In this document: piece by piece, positions 1 to 8,659 of the stretch | Layout: each line of letters opens with the position of its first letter | How positions within the stretch are numbered: the first letter of the stretch is position 1 | Assembly: GCA_003725585.1 (NCBI GenBank) | Contig: RJMB01000001.1 | Coordinates: 248,001-312,000 of the forward strand | Length of the DNA stretch: 64,000 nucleotides | From: Halostreptopolyspora alba | Lineage (GTDB): Bacteria; Actinomycetota; Actinomycetes; Streptosporangiales; Streptosporangiaceae | Direction of reading: 5' to 3' | Translations under genes and position numbers: made by a program | Notes under the pieces: generated by a model | Databases searched by the model: none | What the model was told of the DNA's origin: nothing | The model's input: only the letters and a program-made list of their open reading frames with translations

Positions 1-123
1 CGCGCTCCCCGGGCACCCCTGAGCGCCTCTGCGATGCCATCGCGGCGCGGGCGGGACCGCCCGGCCACCGTTCGTTCCCCACCGCTGAGGTTGTCGCCGC
101 TCATTCCAGGAAAGAGGGAGACC

Positions 124-1689
124 ATGAACAGTGACACGCGTGAGGAGGCGCGGAGCCCCGTGGTGATCATCGGGGCCGGACCGTCCGGGCTCGCGCTGGC
201 GCTGGGACTGGCCCGACAGGGCGTGCGCTCGGTCCTCGTGGAGCAGGGGCACGGCGGCATGGGAGACCGTTCCAAGGCACCCGCCATCCACGCGCGTACC
301 CTGGAGATCCTCCGCGGCTGGGGGGTGGAGCGGGCCATGCTCGACGGGGGGCAGCTGGTCACCGACCTGCGGGTGCGCTCCGCTGACACCGCTGGCCGGA
401 CGCTGGTCGCGGCGGACTTCTCCGAGCTCGACGACGAGGCCGAGCATCCCGGTGTGCTGTTCGTGGACCCGGGGGTCATAGAACGGGTGCTGCTGCGGGC
501 GGTGTCGGAGTCGGGCCAGTGCGACGTCCGTTTCGGGACGGAACTCGTCGGGTTGGACACCCGCGACGACGGGGTGACGCTCACGGTCGACGGGCCCCGA
601 GGAACGTATCGGATCAGCGCCGAGTTCGTCGTTGGTTGTGACGGGGCGAGCGGGTTCGTCCGGGGCGCGCTGCGGCTGCCCTTCGAGGGCGCGGCCTACC
701 CGATTCGCCCCGTGCTGGCCGACGTGCGGGTGGGTGACGACCGCGACGCGTTGCCGTGGCCGAGGCTGCGCAACGAACGCGGTGGTCTGCTCCTCGCGAT
801 CCGGCTCCGCCCCGGACTCTGGCGGCTCGCCCGCCTGAACGGCGGTGATCTCGGGCGTGCCGAGGAGGTGTCCGACGAGGAGGTGGCCGCGATGGCCGAG
901 GCTGTGCTCGGACCCGGGGAGGTCGGGACGGTGTGGGCGAGCCGTTACCGGATCCACCGCAGGTGGAGCCCGCACTTCAGGGTGGGCCGGGTCCTCCTCG
1001 CGGGCGACGCGGCGCACGTCCACCCCCCTATGGGTGGGCAGGGAATGAACGCGGGCATCCACGACGCGGCGAACCTGGCCTGGAAGCTCGCCCAGGCACT
1101 GTCGGGACGGGGCGAGGTGGAGCGGCTGCTGGAGTCCTACGACGAGGAGCGCCGCGGGATCGCGAGCAGCGTGTCGTGGTGGGCCAACCTCAACACCCGG
1201 CTCTTCCTGCAGATGCCGCCGGCGGTGCGTGGGGGGATACTCCGGCTGGCGCCCCTGCTCGCCGGAATCCCCCCGTTGCGACGGTCGATGCTGCGACGGA
1301 TGACCATGCTCAACCTCACCTGCCCACTCTCGCCCCTCTTGGACTACGAGGAACGCGCTGCCGGCAAGCGGCTGCCCAACCCACTGTTGCGCTCCCCCGG
1401 AGGAGGGCGGATACGCCTGTACGACCTGCTGCCGAGCGGGCCCGCGCTGGTCGAGGTGGCCATCGACCGCGCGTTCGGCGCCGACGTGGACAGGGAGGCC
1501 CTGCCGCTGAGCCGCGTGGTCCGGATCGGTCCCGGTGGCCACGACGACCCCACCGACGCGTTGCGCCGCCTGCTGGGCGCCCAGGAGGGGTGGATCCTGG
1601 TGCGCCCGGACGGGCATGTGGCTTGGGCACGGCAGCGCCCCGAAGGGATGGCCGACGCGGTCCGGCGCGCCCTCGGCGAGAAGGGATGA
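124..1689 (+). CDS. FAD-dependent aromatic ring monooxygenase (PHBH/MhpA-like)
   Basis: Predicted 521-residue class A flavoprotein hydroxylase that would use NAD(P)H and O2 to hydroxylate an aromatic substrate in the cytosol. Visible motifs: N-terminal dinucleotide fold GAGPSG (about residues 17-22), the central GCDGAS (DG) motif, and the FAD ribose-binding GDAAHVHPPMGGQGMN motif. The C-terminal ~120 residues form the thioredoxin-like tail typical of the longer phenol hydroxylase/MhpA branch. The ATG at 124 is chosen because an AAAGAGGGAG ribosome site sits just upstream; the frame is open further upstream to 34. It is the first gene of the window, so any upstream partner is unseen. Family is secure, substrate unknown. 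Confidence 0.88.
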   Translation: MNSDTREEARSPVVIIGAGPSGLALALGLARQGVRSVLVEQGHGGMGDRSKAPAIHARTLEILRGWGVERAMLDGGQLVTDLRVRSADTAGRTLVAADFSELDDEAEHPGVLFVDPGVIERVLLRAVSESGQCDVRFGTELVGLDTRDDGVTLTVDGPRGTYRISAEFVVGCDGASGFVRGALRLPFEGAAYPIRPVLADVRVGDDRDALPWPRLRNERGGLLLAIRLRPGLWRLARLNGGDLGRAEEVSDEEVAAMAEAVLGPGEVGTVWASRYRIHRRWSPHFRVGRVLLAGDAAHVHPPMGGQGMNAGIHDAANLAWKLAQALSGRGEVERLLESYDEERRGIASSVSWWANLNTRLFLQMPPAVRGGILRLAPLLAGIPPLRRSMLRRMTMLNLTCPLSPLLDYEERAAGKRLPNPLLRSPGGGRIRLYDLLPSGPALVEVAIDRAFGADVDREALPLSRVVRIGPGGHDDPTDALRRLLGAQEGWILVRPDGHVAWARQRPEGMADAVRRALGEKG

Positions 1690-1772
1690 GCGCCGGCGCG
1701 CCCGCGGTGTCCTCGCTGTGGGCGTCGCGGTGTGGCTCACCGTGGTGGCCCTCGAGCCGCCTTGGCCGGGTA

Positions 1773-2621
1773 CTAGGGCTCCCGGGCCTCGGGCAGGATT
1801 CGGTGCGGTAACGGGCGCGACCGGGAGCGGCCCCGCCACTCGCGCGGGTAGCCGAGGGAGACCTCCTCGAAACGAACCCCGTCGTGCCAGGAGGTACGCG
1901 GGATGTGCAGGTGGCCGTACACCACGGCGGCCGCGTTGAACCGCCGGTGCCAGTCGGCGGTGCGTTCGGTGCCGCACCACTGGGCGAACTCGGGGAAGTA
2001 CAGCGGCCGGGTGACCTCGCGGATGGTGGGCCAGTGGTTCACCAGCACCGTCGGTGCGCCGTCGAGCGAGCGCAGCCGCTCCTCGGTGTAGTCGACCCGG
2101 GCGGCGCACCACTCCTCGAGCGTGGGGTAGGGGTCGGGGTGCAGCATGAACTCGTCGGTGCACACCACACCCGTCTCATAGGCGCGTTCCAGCGCGGCCT
2201 CCTTGGTGTGAGCGCCCGGCGGCCGAAACGTGTAGTCGTAGCCCACGAAGAGCGGGGCGATCGTGACCGGGCCTCCCTCGCCGTGCCACACCGGGAAGGG
2301 GTCCTCGGGGGTCGCCACTCCGAGCTCCCGGCAGAGGTCCACGAGGTGGCGGTAGCGCTCCACGCCGCGAAGCCGTACCGGGTCCTTCGCGTGGGTCCAC
2401 AGCTCGTGGTTCCCGGGAGCCCAGACAACCCGCGCGAAGCGCTCGGTCAGCAGCCGCAGGGTCCAGTCGATGTCGGCGGCCAGCTCACCGATGTCGCCGG
2501 CGACGATCAGCCAGTCGCCCTCCGAGTCCGGTGCGATGCGGTCGGCGATCGTGCGGTTCTCGGAGTAGCTGACATGCAGGTCGCTGACAGCGAGCAGGCT
2601 GCCGGGGGGCGCGGAACTCAC
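1773..2621 (-). CDS. Calcineurin-like metallophosphoesterase
   Basis: 282-residue cytosolic phosphoesterase. The metal-site motif series is complete and in order: SDLH (Asp14, His16), AGDIGE, PGNHE, VNHWP and GHLH near the end. This binuclear-metal set defines the calcineurin-like superfamily, whose members hydrolyse phosphomonoesters or diesters; the substrate cannot be told from sequence. It converges on the upstream monooxygenase with an 83-base gap. The S4 gene ends about 40 bases upstream on the same strand, so the two may be co-transcribed, a pairing that would suit RNA or nucleotide metabolism, but this is only inference. Confidence 0.85.
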   Translation of the reverse strand: MSSAPPGSLLAVSDLHVSYSENRTIADRIAPDSEGDWLIVAGDIGELAADIDWTLRLLTERFARVVWAPGNHELWTHAKDPVRLRGVERYRHLVDLCRELGVATPEDPFPVWHGEGGPVTIAPLFVGYDYTFRPPGAHTKEAALERAYETGVVCTDEFMLHPDPYPTLEEWCAARVDYTEERLRSLDGAPTVLVNHWPTIREVTRPLYFPEFAQWCGTERTADWHRRFNAAAVVYGHLHIPRTSWHDGVRFEEVSLGYPREWRGRSRSRPLPHRILPEAREP

Positions 2622-2663
2622 GGCCCCATCGTGGCACGCCGTCCACGTCGGGAGCGGCGCGGG

Positions 2664-3095
2664 TCAGCGCATTCCGCGTAGCCGGTCGATCTGGCGCCGC
2701 TCGCGTTTCGTGGGGCGGCCGGCGCCGCGTTCGCGCTTGGCGACCGGGATCTTCGACTCGGGAGAGGGGGCGGGGGTGTGGTCGACGTAGCACCGTACCG
2801 CGACGGGGGCGCCCACACGCTTGTCGATCACGTGGCTGACCTCGACGATCCGGGGGGTGCCGGCCAACTTGACCTTGACGACGTCCCCGGGGCGCACCGG
2901 GGTGGCGGGCTTGGCCGGGCGGTCGTTCACCCGGACGTGCCCCCCGCGGCATCCCTGCGCGGCGATCTGTCGCGTCTTGGCCAGCCGCACCGCCCACAGC
3001 CAGCGGTCGATGCGGCCGCTGGGCAACCCCGGGGGCAGGCTGCGGTCCTTGCCGGACTCCTTGGCTGGCGATCCGGCGGCGTCACCGGTGTTCAC
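2664..3095 (-). CDS. S4-domain RNA-binding protein (Hsp15-like)
   Basis: Small basic protein with an S4 fold starting near the motif GRIDRWLWAVRLAKTRQ and running through a GHVRVNDRPAK loop, followed by a basic tail ending GRPTKRERRQIDRLRGMR. This is the layout of Hsp15 (HslR), which binds 50S subunits carrying stalled nascent chains. The frame is open up to 3212, but the N-terminal extension looks non-conserved. I chose the GTG at 3095 because an AGGGG element lies about 8 bases upstream and the S4 domain begins shortly after. The exact start is uncertain; the family call is good. Confidence 0.8.
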   Translation of the reverse strand: MNTGDAAGSPAKESGKDRSLPPGLPSGRIDRWLWAVRLAKTRQIAAQGCRGGHVRVNDRPAKPATPVRPGDVVKVKLAGTPRIVEVSHVIDKRVGAPVAVRCYVDHTPAPSPESKIPVAKRERGAGRPTKRERRQIDRLRGMR

Positions 3096-3383
3096 GGTGG
3101 TAAGCCCCTGTTCGTCGACGTGCGCGCGAGGCGCGCTGATGCCCCTCGCGCGCACTGTAACGCGCCTCCCGCCGGAGGGGCCACCGTGTTCCGAGTGGTT
3201 TCGAGGAGGCACAAGGGCGCCGCGCTCTGCCGGACCCCGGCAGTGGCCACGGGTGCGCCGTTCGCGGCTGTGAGGCGACTCCCGGATGTCGACGGCGTCG
3301 GCCGCGGAGGGCGGTGTCCGCCGAGGGGCTTCGGTGAGGCGTCCACCCGCTGTCGGGCGAGTGTCCTTGACCTGCGCAGTCCC

Positions 3384-3414
3384 TTGACACCTCGTTAACA
3401 GTGTGACGTATTCT
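3384..3414 (+). promoter_or_regulatory. Putative promoter of the GntR-linked operon
   Basis: A consensus TTGACA hexamer (3384-3389) is followed after 19 bases by TATTCT (3409-3414). The spacing is two bases longer than ideal, as often seen for regulated promoters. It lies 50 bases upstream of the first operon gene. Confidence 0.5.
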
Positions 3415-3416
3415 CT

Positions 3417-3434
3417 TGTATGCAGCTGTGTACA
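3417..3434. promoter_or_regulatory. Candidate GntR operator (site 1)
   Basis: Imperfect 18-base palindrome TGTATGCAGCTGTGTACA (14 of 18 positions symmetrical) immediately downstream of the putative -10. It shares the pattern GTATRY-N4-RYATAC with the palindrome in front of the GntR gene at 10190-10207. The location is suited to repression. Confidence 0.5.
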
Positions 3435-3465
3435 TCACTGTCGGGTGGGGAACGGGAGGCGGGGA

Positions 3466-4794
3466 ATGCACGATCCCGGCCGCGAACACACGTGGGTGGA
3501 GTTCGTGGACCGCTGGCACGAGCGGTGCGCGAGCGACTCTGAGTTGGCCACCCTCGCTCGTGGGGCCACCGTCGGTTTCGGTGTGCGCCACGGCGACGAC
3601 CGCGCCGGGTTCCGGTTCACCGAAGGCCGATTCGTGCCCGGTGAGGCGGGACCCGCGATGGGGGAGGAGCCGGAGTTCGAGGTCGCCGCGGCACCGGAGG
3701 ACTGGGCTCGCTTCCTGGAAGCGGTCCCCCGACCCCCGTACCAGAGCTTCTTCGGGATGTTGATGCGCGTTCCCGGTGCCGAGGTGCGTGGCGAAGAGCT
3801 GGTCTTCGCCCAGCACGCCCACCTCGTGCGGCGTGTGCTGGAACTCGGGCGCGAGATCGCCTCCGGGACGGCCCCGCCCGCGCGCCACGTGCCGGCGAGT
3901 GGGGCGCACGGCGGCCCCGATTCCCCGCCCGACGCCGTGACCGGGCACTATCGCCACATCGACATCGGTGGGTCCTCCCGGCGCGTCTACTACGAGACCG
4001 CGGGCGCCGGCCGCGACGTCCTGTTCCTGCACACCGCGGGCGCCGACTGCTCCCAGTTCCACCACCTGCTCGCCAACCCGCGACTGCGCTCGGACCTGCG
4101 CATGGTCTCCTTCGACCTGCCCTGGCACGGCAAGTCCCCACCGCCACCCGGCGCGGTGCCCGGGAGCTACGCCCTGGACACCGACACCTACGCACGGACC
4201 GTCATGGCCCTGGTGGAGTCACTGGGGCTGCGCGACCCGATCGTCGTCGGCGCCTCGATGGCCGGGGAGATCTGCCTCGAGTTGGCCTACCGCCACCCCG
4301 ACCGGATCGGCGGCGTCGTGGCCTGCGAGGCCAGCGATGCGGTGCCCGGTAGGCAGGTGCGCTGGGCACTCGACCCGCGGGTCAACGAGGCACTGTTCGT
4401 TCCCGAATGGGTCGACGGGCTCATGGCGCCGCAGAGCCCACCCGAACACCGCGCCGAGGTGTGGTGGGGCTACTCCCAGAGCGGGCACGGCGCGTTCTAC
4501 GGCGACATCCTGTTCTACAGCGGCGACTGGGACGGCAGGCAGCGGGTGCCGCTCATCGACACCCGGCGGTGCCCCGTCGTCATGCTCACCGGCGAGTACG
4601 ACTACTCGTGCACACCGGAGATGTCGCGCCGGACCGCGGAGCGGATCCCCGGCGCGCGCTTCGAGGTCATGCCCGAGCTGGGGCACTTCCCGCACGCCGA
4701 GAACCCGCCACGGTTCGCCACGCACCTCCGCGAGGCGATCTCCACCATCGACACCCGCACACCCACCTCGGAGCCAGACCATGACCAGCACTGA
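3466..4794 (+). CDS. Fusion: SCP2-like domain + alpha/beta hydrolase
   Basis: 442-residue protein in two parts. Residues about 8-135 resemble a sterol-carrier-like (SCP2-like) small domain (pattern WVEFVDRW..., then PEDWARFLE). Residues about 165-425 are an alpha/beta hydrolase with HTAG oxyanion region, nucleophile elbow GASMAGE (Ser264), acid in GEYDY (Asp379) and GHFPH (His407). Homologues of the same two parts occur as adjacent separate genes at 42548-42991 and 41669-42538, sharing the unusual strings LMAPQSP, VMLTGEYDY and GHFP. ATG 3466 is chosen for its GGGAGGCGGGGA ribosome site; the frame is open from 3403. It heads the operon; the likely role is ester, C-C bond or lactone hydrolysis of an unknown substrate. 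Confidence 0.8.
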   Translation: MHDPGREHTWVEFVDRWHERCASDSELATLARGATVGFGVRHGDDRAGFRFTEGRFVPGEAGPAMGEEPEFEVAAAPEDWARFLEAVPRPPYQSFFGMLMRVPGAEVRGEELVFAQHAHLVRRVLELGREIASGTAPPARHVPASGAHGGPDSPPDAVTGHYRHIDIGGSSRRVYYETAGAGRDVLFLHTAGADCSQFHHLLANPRLRSDLRMVSFDLPWHGKSPPPPGAVPGSYALDTDTYARTVMALVESLGLRDPIVVGASMAGEICLELAYRHPDRIGGVVACEASDAVPGRQVRWALDPRVNEALFVPEWVDGLMAPQSPPEHRAEVWWGYSQSGHGAFYGDILFYSGDWDGRQRVPLIDTRRCPVVMLTGEYDYSCTPEMSRRTAERIPGARFEVMPELGHFPHAENPPRFATHLREAISTIDTRTPTSEPDHDQH

Positions 4795-6262
4795 CCACCG
4801 CATGTTGATTGACGGCCAGCGAGTCGAGGCCGCCAGCGGCGACCGCATGTCCGCGATCAACCCCTACACGACGGAGGAGTTCGCCACCTTTCCCGACGCG
4901 GGAGCCTCCGACGTGAACGACGCGGTCGCCGCCGCGCGCGCGGCGTTCGAGCGGGAGTGGCGCACCGTGCCCGGGGTGCGCCGCGCCGAACTGCTGGACC
5001 GCCTGGCGACACTGCTGGAGGAGGACGCCGACCGGCTGGGCCGGCTGGAGACCACCGACAACGGAAAGCTGCTACGCGAGACCACCAGCCAGGTCCGGTT
5101 CGCGGCCCGCAACTACCGCTTCTTCGCCGGGTACGCGGACAAGATCGGCGGGCGTACGGTCCCGCTCGACTCGCCGGACACCTTCGACTACACCATCGCC
5201 GAACCCATCGGGGTGGCCGCGCTGATCACCGCCTGGAACTCGCCGACGCAGCTGCTCGCGAACAAGCTCGCGCCGGCGATCGCGGCCGGGAACTGCGTCG
5301 TGATCAAACCCTCCGAGCACGCCTCCGTGACCACCCTGGAGCTGGCGGACCTGGTCACCCGGGCGGGCTTTCCGCCCGGTGTCCTCAACATCGTCACCGG
5401 CGGGCCACAGGCCGGGATCGCCCTGTCCGAGCACCCGGGGCTGGACCGGATCAGCTTCACCGGAAGCGTGCCCACGGGCCGCGCGATCGCCCAGGCCGCC
5501 GCGCGTAACGTCGTACCCACGACCCTGGAGCTCGGCGGCAAGTCGCCCAACATCGTCTTCGGTGACGCCGACCTGGAACGCGCGGTTCCCGGCGCCGTGG
5601 CGGGCATCTTCGCCGCGGGCGGACAGACCTGCATAGCCGGAAGCCGACTGTTGGTGCAGCGGTCGGTGTACGAGCGGGTGATCGAGGGGATCGCGGAACG
5701 GGCACGCGCGATCCGGCTCGGCGACCCGCTACTACCCGAGACCCAGCTCGGACCACTCGCCAACCGCCCGCACTACGAGCGCGTGCGGGCGGCCATCGAG
5801 ACCGGAGTCAGCGCCGGCGCCCGCCCCGTGGCCGGGGTGGACACGGCGCGGGAAACGCCGTCGACCGCCGGGTTCTTCGTGCCGCCCACGGTTTTCGCCG
5901 ACGTGGACAACTCCTCGCGGTTGGCCCGCGAGGAGATATTCGGCCCCGTTCTGAGCGTGATCCCCTTCGATGACGACGACGAGGCCGTCGCCATCGCCAA
6001 CGACAGTGACTACGGGCTGGCCTCCGGGATCTGGACCAACGACCTCACTCGGGCGCACGCCGTCGCCCGGCGGTTGGTGGCGGGGACCGTCTGGGTCAAC
6101 ACCTACCGGGCCAGCGCCGCGCAGGCGCCGTTCGGTGGCACACGCAAGTCCGGCTACGGCAGGGAGCGCGGCGAGGAGGCGCTCCAGGAGTACCTCACCA
6201 CGAAGAACGTGCTGATCGACCTGTCCGGGACGACCCCGGACCCCTTCGCCATCCGTACCTGA
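4781..6262 (+). CDS. NAD(P)-dependent aldehyde dehydrogenase
   Basis: 493-residue ALDH-superfamily enzyme oxidising an aldehyde to an acid. The general base is in LELGGKSP (Glu250) and the catalytic thiol in GQTCIAGS (Cys284), 34 residues apart as expected. The cofactor loop region (AWNSPTQLLANKLAPA, then a TGSVPTGR motif) is intact. The start ATG overlaps the previous stop by 14 bases, implying translational coupling with the hydrolase. Substrate is unknown; the operon suggests an aldehyde released by the hydrolase or formed by the dehydrogenase encoded downstream. Confidence 0.92.
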   Translation: MTSTDHRMLIDGQRVEAASGDRMSAINPYTTEEFATFPDAGASDVNDAVAAARAAFEREWRTVPGVRRAELLDRLATLLEEDADRLGRLETTDNGKLLRETTSQVRFAARNYRFFAGYADKIGGRTVPLDSPDTFDYTIAEPIGVAALITAWNSPTQLLANKLAPAIAAGNCVVIKPSEHASVTTLELADLVTRAGFPPGVLNIVTGGPQAGIALSEHPGLDRISFTGSVPTGRAIAQAAARNVVPTTLELGGKSPNIVFGDADLERAVPGAVAGIFAAGGQTCIAGSRLLVQRSVYERVIEGIAERARAIRLGDPLLPETQLGPLANRPHYERVRAAIETGVSAGARPVAGVDTARETPSTAGFFVPPTVFADVDNSSRLAREEIFGPVLSVIPFDDDDEAVAIANDSDYGLASGIWTNDLTRAHAVARRLVAGTVWVNTYRASAAQAPFGGTRKSGYGRERGEEALQEYLTTKNVLIDLSGTTPDPFAIRT

Positions 6263-6310
6263 GGCCGCCCCAACCGGCCGCGGCACGATCCGAGGAGATC
6301 CCCTACGTCT

Positions 6311-7669
6311 ATGACGAACCAACCGACGAACCCGAGACAGTCCACCGGGGAGAAGGACGAGCTGTCCCCCCAGGCCCGCGGCGGGATCCGAGGGGCCTTT
6401 TACGGGTACTTCGTGGACTTCTACGACATCTACCTGCCGACGATGGCGCTCGCCCCCGCCATGGTCTACTTCGAGCCCGAGCACCTGGACACGGTGACGA
6501 GTTCGACGATCTACTACATCACGCTCGCGATCACCCTGCTGGGGAGGCCGCTGGGCGCCTCGATCTTCGGGAACATGGCCGACAGTATCGGTCGCAAACC
6601 GGCCACCATGGTCGCCGTGGGCGGCTCCACTGTGATCACGTTCCTCATGATGCTCATGCCCGGCTACGCGCTCCTGGGCTGGTTCGCGATCATCGGGTTG
6701 ATCCTGCTGCGGTTCGTGAACGGCATCTTCCTCGGCGGCATCTACACGGCCGCGGTGCCGCTGGCCATGGAGTACGCACCGCCCGAGAAACGCGCCCGGG
6801 TGTCCACCCGCATCATGCTGGGCTACCCACTGGCCTTCATCGTGGTCAGCCTGCTGACCACGGTGATGCTGCGGGTCACGCCGGTGGAGGACGGCAGCTA
6901 CCTGGAGTGGGGCTGGCGGGCTCCGTTCGTGCTCAGCGTCATCTTCCAGGTGGCGTTCCTGCTCTACTACCGCCGCGTCGAAGAGCCCCCGATGGTAAAG
7001 CGGAACAAGGATCGGCCGTCCCCGTTGAAGGAGCTGGTCGCCAGAGGGCCGAACCGGCGCGGCCTGCTGCAGGTGTTCCTGCTGATGAGCGGCATGTGGC
7101 TGTCGCTGCAGACCGCCGTGTCGATGATGCCGGGCTTCCTGACCGGCGTGCTGGAGTTCCCGGACATGTCCGTCACCGTGGCCACGGTCGTGTTCTTCAC
7201 CGTCCTGATGGGCACCTATCTGGGGGTCGGCCGGCTCACGGACGCCTGGGGCCGGCGGCCGGTCCTGGCCCTGTTCGGGGTGCTGACCGCCACCGTCGTT
7301 CCGGCCTTGTACTGGCTGCTGATCTACACCGCCGACCCGGGCGAGGGCGTCATCGCCACCCTGGTGCTGGCGGGAATCGTCGTGGTGGTGGCCAACACGC
7401 CCTGGGGCATCCTCAGTGCCTACATCCCGGAGCGGTTCCCGGTCGAGGTCCGTGCCTCCGGGTTCGGGGTCGGCTACACCTTCGCGGTGATCATCCCGTC
7501 GCTGTACAGCTTCTTCCTGGTCTGGCTGAGCCACCTCATGCCCTACGAGTACACCCAGATCCCGCTGGTGGTCCTCGGCGGTGCGCTCGCGGTGGTCGGC
7601 GCGCTCATGGGCCCAGAGACCAAGGGAGCGGATCTCGCCGCGACGCGAACGCAAAGGAGCCAACATTGA
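6311..7669 (+). CDS. MFS transporter, metabolite:H+ symporter type
   Basis: 452-residue inner-membrane carrier with 12 predicted helices. An N-terminal motif GYFVDFYDIYLP and the loop GRPLGASIFGNMADSIGRKP (between helices 2 and 3) are typical of metabolite:H+ symporters that import organic acids. A large central loop with basic residues (KRNKDRPSPLKEL) precedes the second half. It lies 48 bases after the aldehyde dehydrogenase and overlaps the next start (TTGA), so it is within the operon and most likely imports the compound degraded by the neighbouring enzymes. Confidence 0.88.
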   Translation: MTNQPTNPRQSTGEKDELSPQARGGIRGAFYGYFVDFYDIYLPTMALAPAMVYFEPEHLDTVTSSTIYYITLAITLLGRPLGASIFGNMADSIGRKPATMVAVGGSTVITFLMMLMPGYALLGWFAIIGLILLRFVNGIFLGGIYTAAVPLAMEYAPPEKRARVSTRIMLGYPLAFIVVSLLTTVMLRVTPVEDGSYLEWGWRAPFVLSVIFQVAFLLYYRRVEEPPMVKRNKDRPSPLKELVARGPNRRGLLQVFLLMSGMWLSLQTAVSMMPGFLTGVLEFPDMSVTVATVVFFTVLMGTYLGVGRLTDAWGRRPVLALFGVLTATVVPALYWLLIYTADPGEGVIATLVLAGIVVVVANTPWGILSAYIPERFPVEVRASGFGVGYTFAVIIPSLYSFFLVWLSHLMPYEYTQIPLVVLGGALAVVGALMGPETKGADLAATRTQRSQH

Positions 7670-8631
7670 CCAGCGGTAATGAACCCGTGCGGGTGGCGCT
7701 GTGCGGTCTGGGCAACATGGGGTCGGCGATCGCCGGGCGGCTGGCCGACACCGGGTGGCCCGTCCTGGTCCACGACCTCGACGCGCGACGGATACGGCAG
7801 GCCGCGGAGGCACCGGGGGTCACGGCCGCCGCCAGTCTCGCCGAGTTGGCGAGCGCCGACGTCGTGCTGCTCTCACTGCCGACACCGAAGGCGTCCCTGG
7901 AGGTCGTCTCGGAGCTGGCGCCCCGCATGCGCGCGGAGCCCGACACCGCTACCGACGCCACCACCGACACCGCCCCCGTCATCGTCGAGACCTCCACGGT
8001 CAACCCGCCGGACATGACCGCGGCCGACGAGGTGTGCGCGCCGCACGGCGTCGGGATCATCGACGCCGCGATCCTCTCCGGGGTCGCCCAGATGCGCTCG
8101 GGCTCCGCGAGCCTGCTGGTCGGGGGCCAGGAGCGCCACACCCGTACCGCCGCTCCCGTGCTCGACGCCATCAGCGCCTCGAGCCGGCACTTCGGGCCGC
8201 TCGGCGGCGGTATGGCCGCCAAGGTCATCAACAACGCGGTCGCGCACGCGGTCATGGTGGTCCTCTCCGAGGCCGGGGCGCTGGCCGCCGCGACCGGGGT
8301 GTCCGGCACCGCGCTGGCCGAGCTGTTGGGCGGCGCGGACGCCGGGCTCACCCGGCCGCTGACCCACCGGTTCGTGGAGCGGATCCTGCGCGCCGAGTAC
8401 GAGGGCGGGATGCCCACCGAGGCGGCCCGCAAGGACTCCACGCTGGCCCTGGAGCTGGCGCAGCGGACGAACGTGCCCCTGTTCGCGTTGCAGAGCAGCC
8501 ACACCGTCTACGAGCTCGGCACGGCCGAGGGGCTGGGACGCTACGACTACTCCGCCATCGCGACCCTGTGGGAGCGGTGGACCGGCCGTCCGATGAGCGA
8601 GACCGGCGAGCACGGCGGTGGTGACCAGTGA
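7666..8631 (+). CDS. Beta-hydroxyacid dehydrogenase family (3-hydroxyisobutyrate dehydrogenase-like)
   Basis: 321-residue NAD(P)-dependent oxidoreductase. The N-terminal Rossmann motif VALCGLGNMGSAIAGRL is followed by the substrate-binding stretch SGVAQMRSGSASLLVGG and by GGMAAKVINN, which carries the catalytic Lys of this family. The TTG start overlaps the transporter stop codon (TTGA) and has an AAAGGAG ribosome site six bases upstream; an alternative GTG lies at 7688. It probably oxidises a hydroxyacid to the semialdehyde that the aldehyde dehydrogenase could take further, but the substrate is not shown by the sequence. Confidence 0.87.
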   Translation: MTSGNEPVRVALCGLGNMGSAIAGRLADTGWPVLVHDLDARRIRQAAEAPGVTAAASLAELASADVVLLSLPTPKASLEVVSELAPRMRAEPDTATDATTDTAPVIVETSTVNPPDMTAADEVCAPHGVGIIDAAILSGVAQMRSGSASLLVGGQERHTRTAAPVLDAISASSRHFGPLGGGMAAKVINNAVAHAVMVVLSEAGALAAATGVSGTALAELLGGADAGLTRPLTHRFVERILRAEYEGGMPTEAARKDSTLALELAQRTNVPLFALQSSHTVYELGTAEGLGRYDYSAIATLWERWTGRPMSETGEHGGGDQ

Positions 8632-8659
8632 ACGAGCCGGTGGGTACGGAGGAACCCGT

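Larger units (their letters stand above)
3096..3465. other. Intergenic region with divergent promoters
   Basis: Separates the S4 gene (left, minus strand) from the catabolic operon (right, plus strand). It holds a plausible sigma70-type promoter and an imperfect palindrome, listed separately. No conserved coding signal was seen in the remainder. Confidence 0.5.

Noticed and set aside
5732..7813. 693-codon minus-strand frame antisense to the aldehyde dehydrogenase and MFS genes
   Set aside because: Composition is typical of antisense GC-rich shadow frames and no motif was found; the plus-strand genes are secure.
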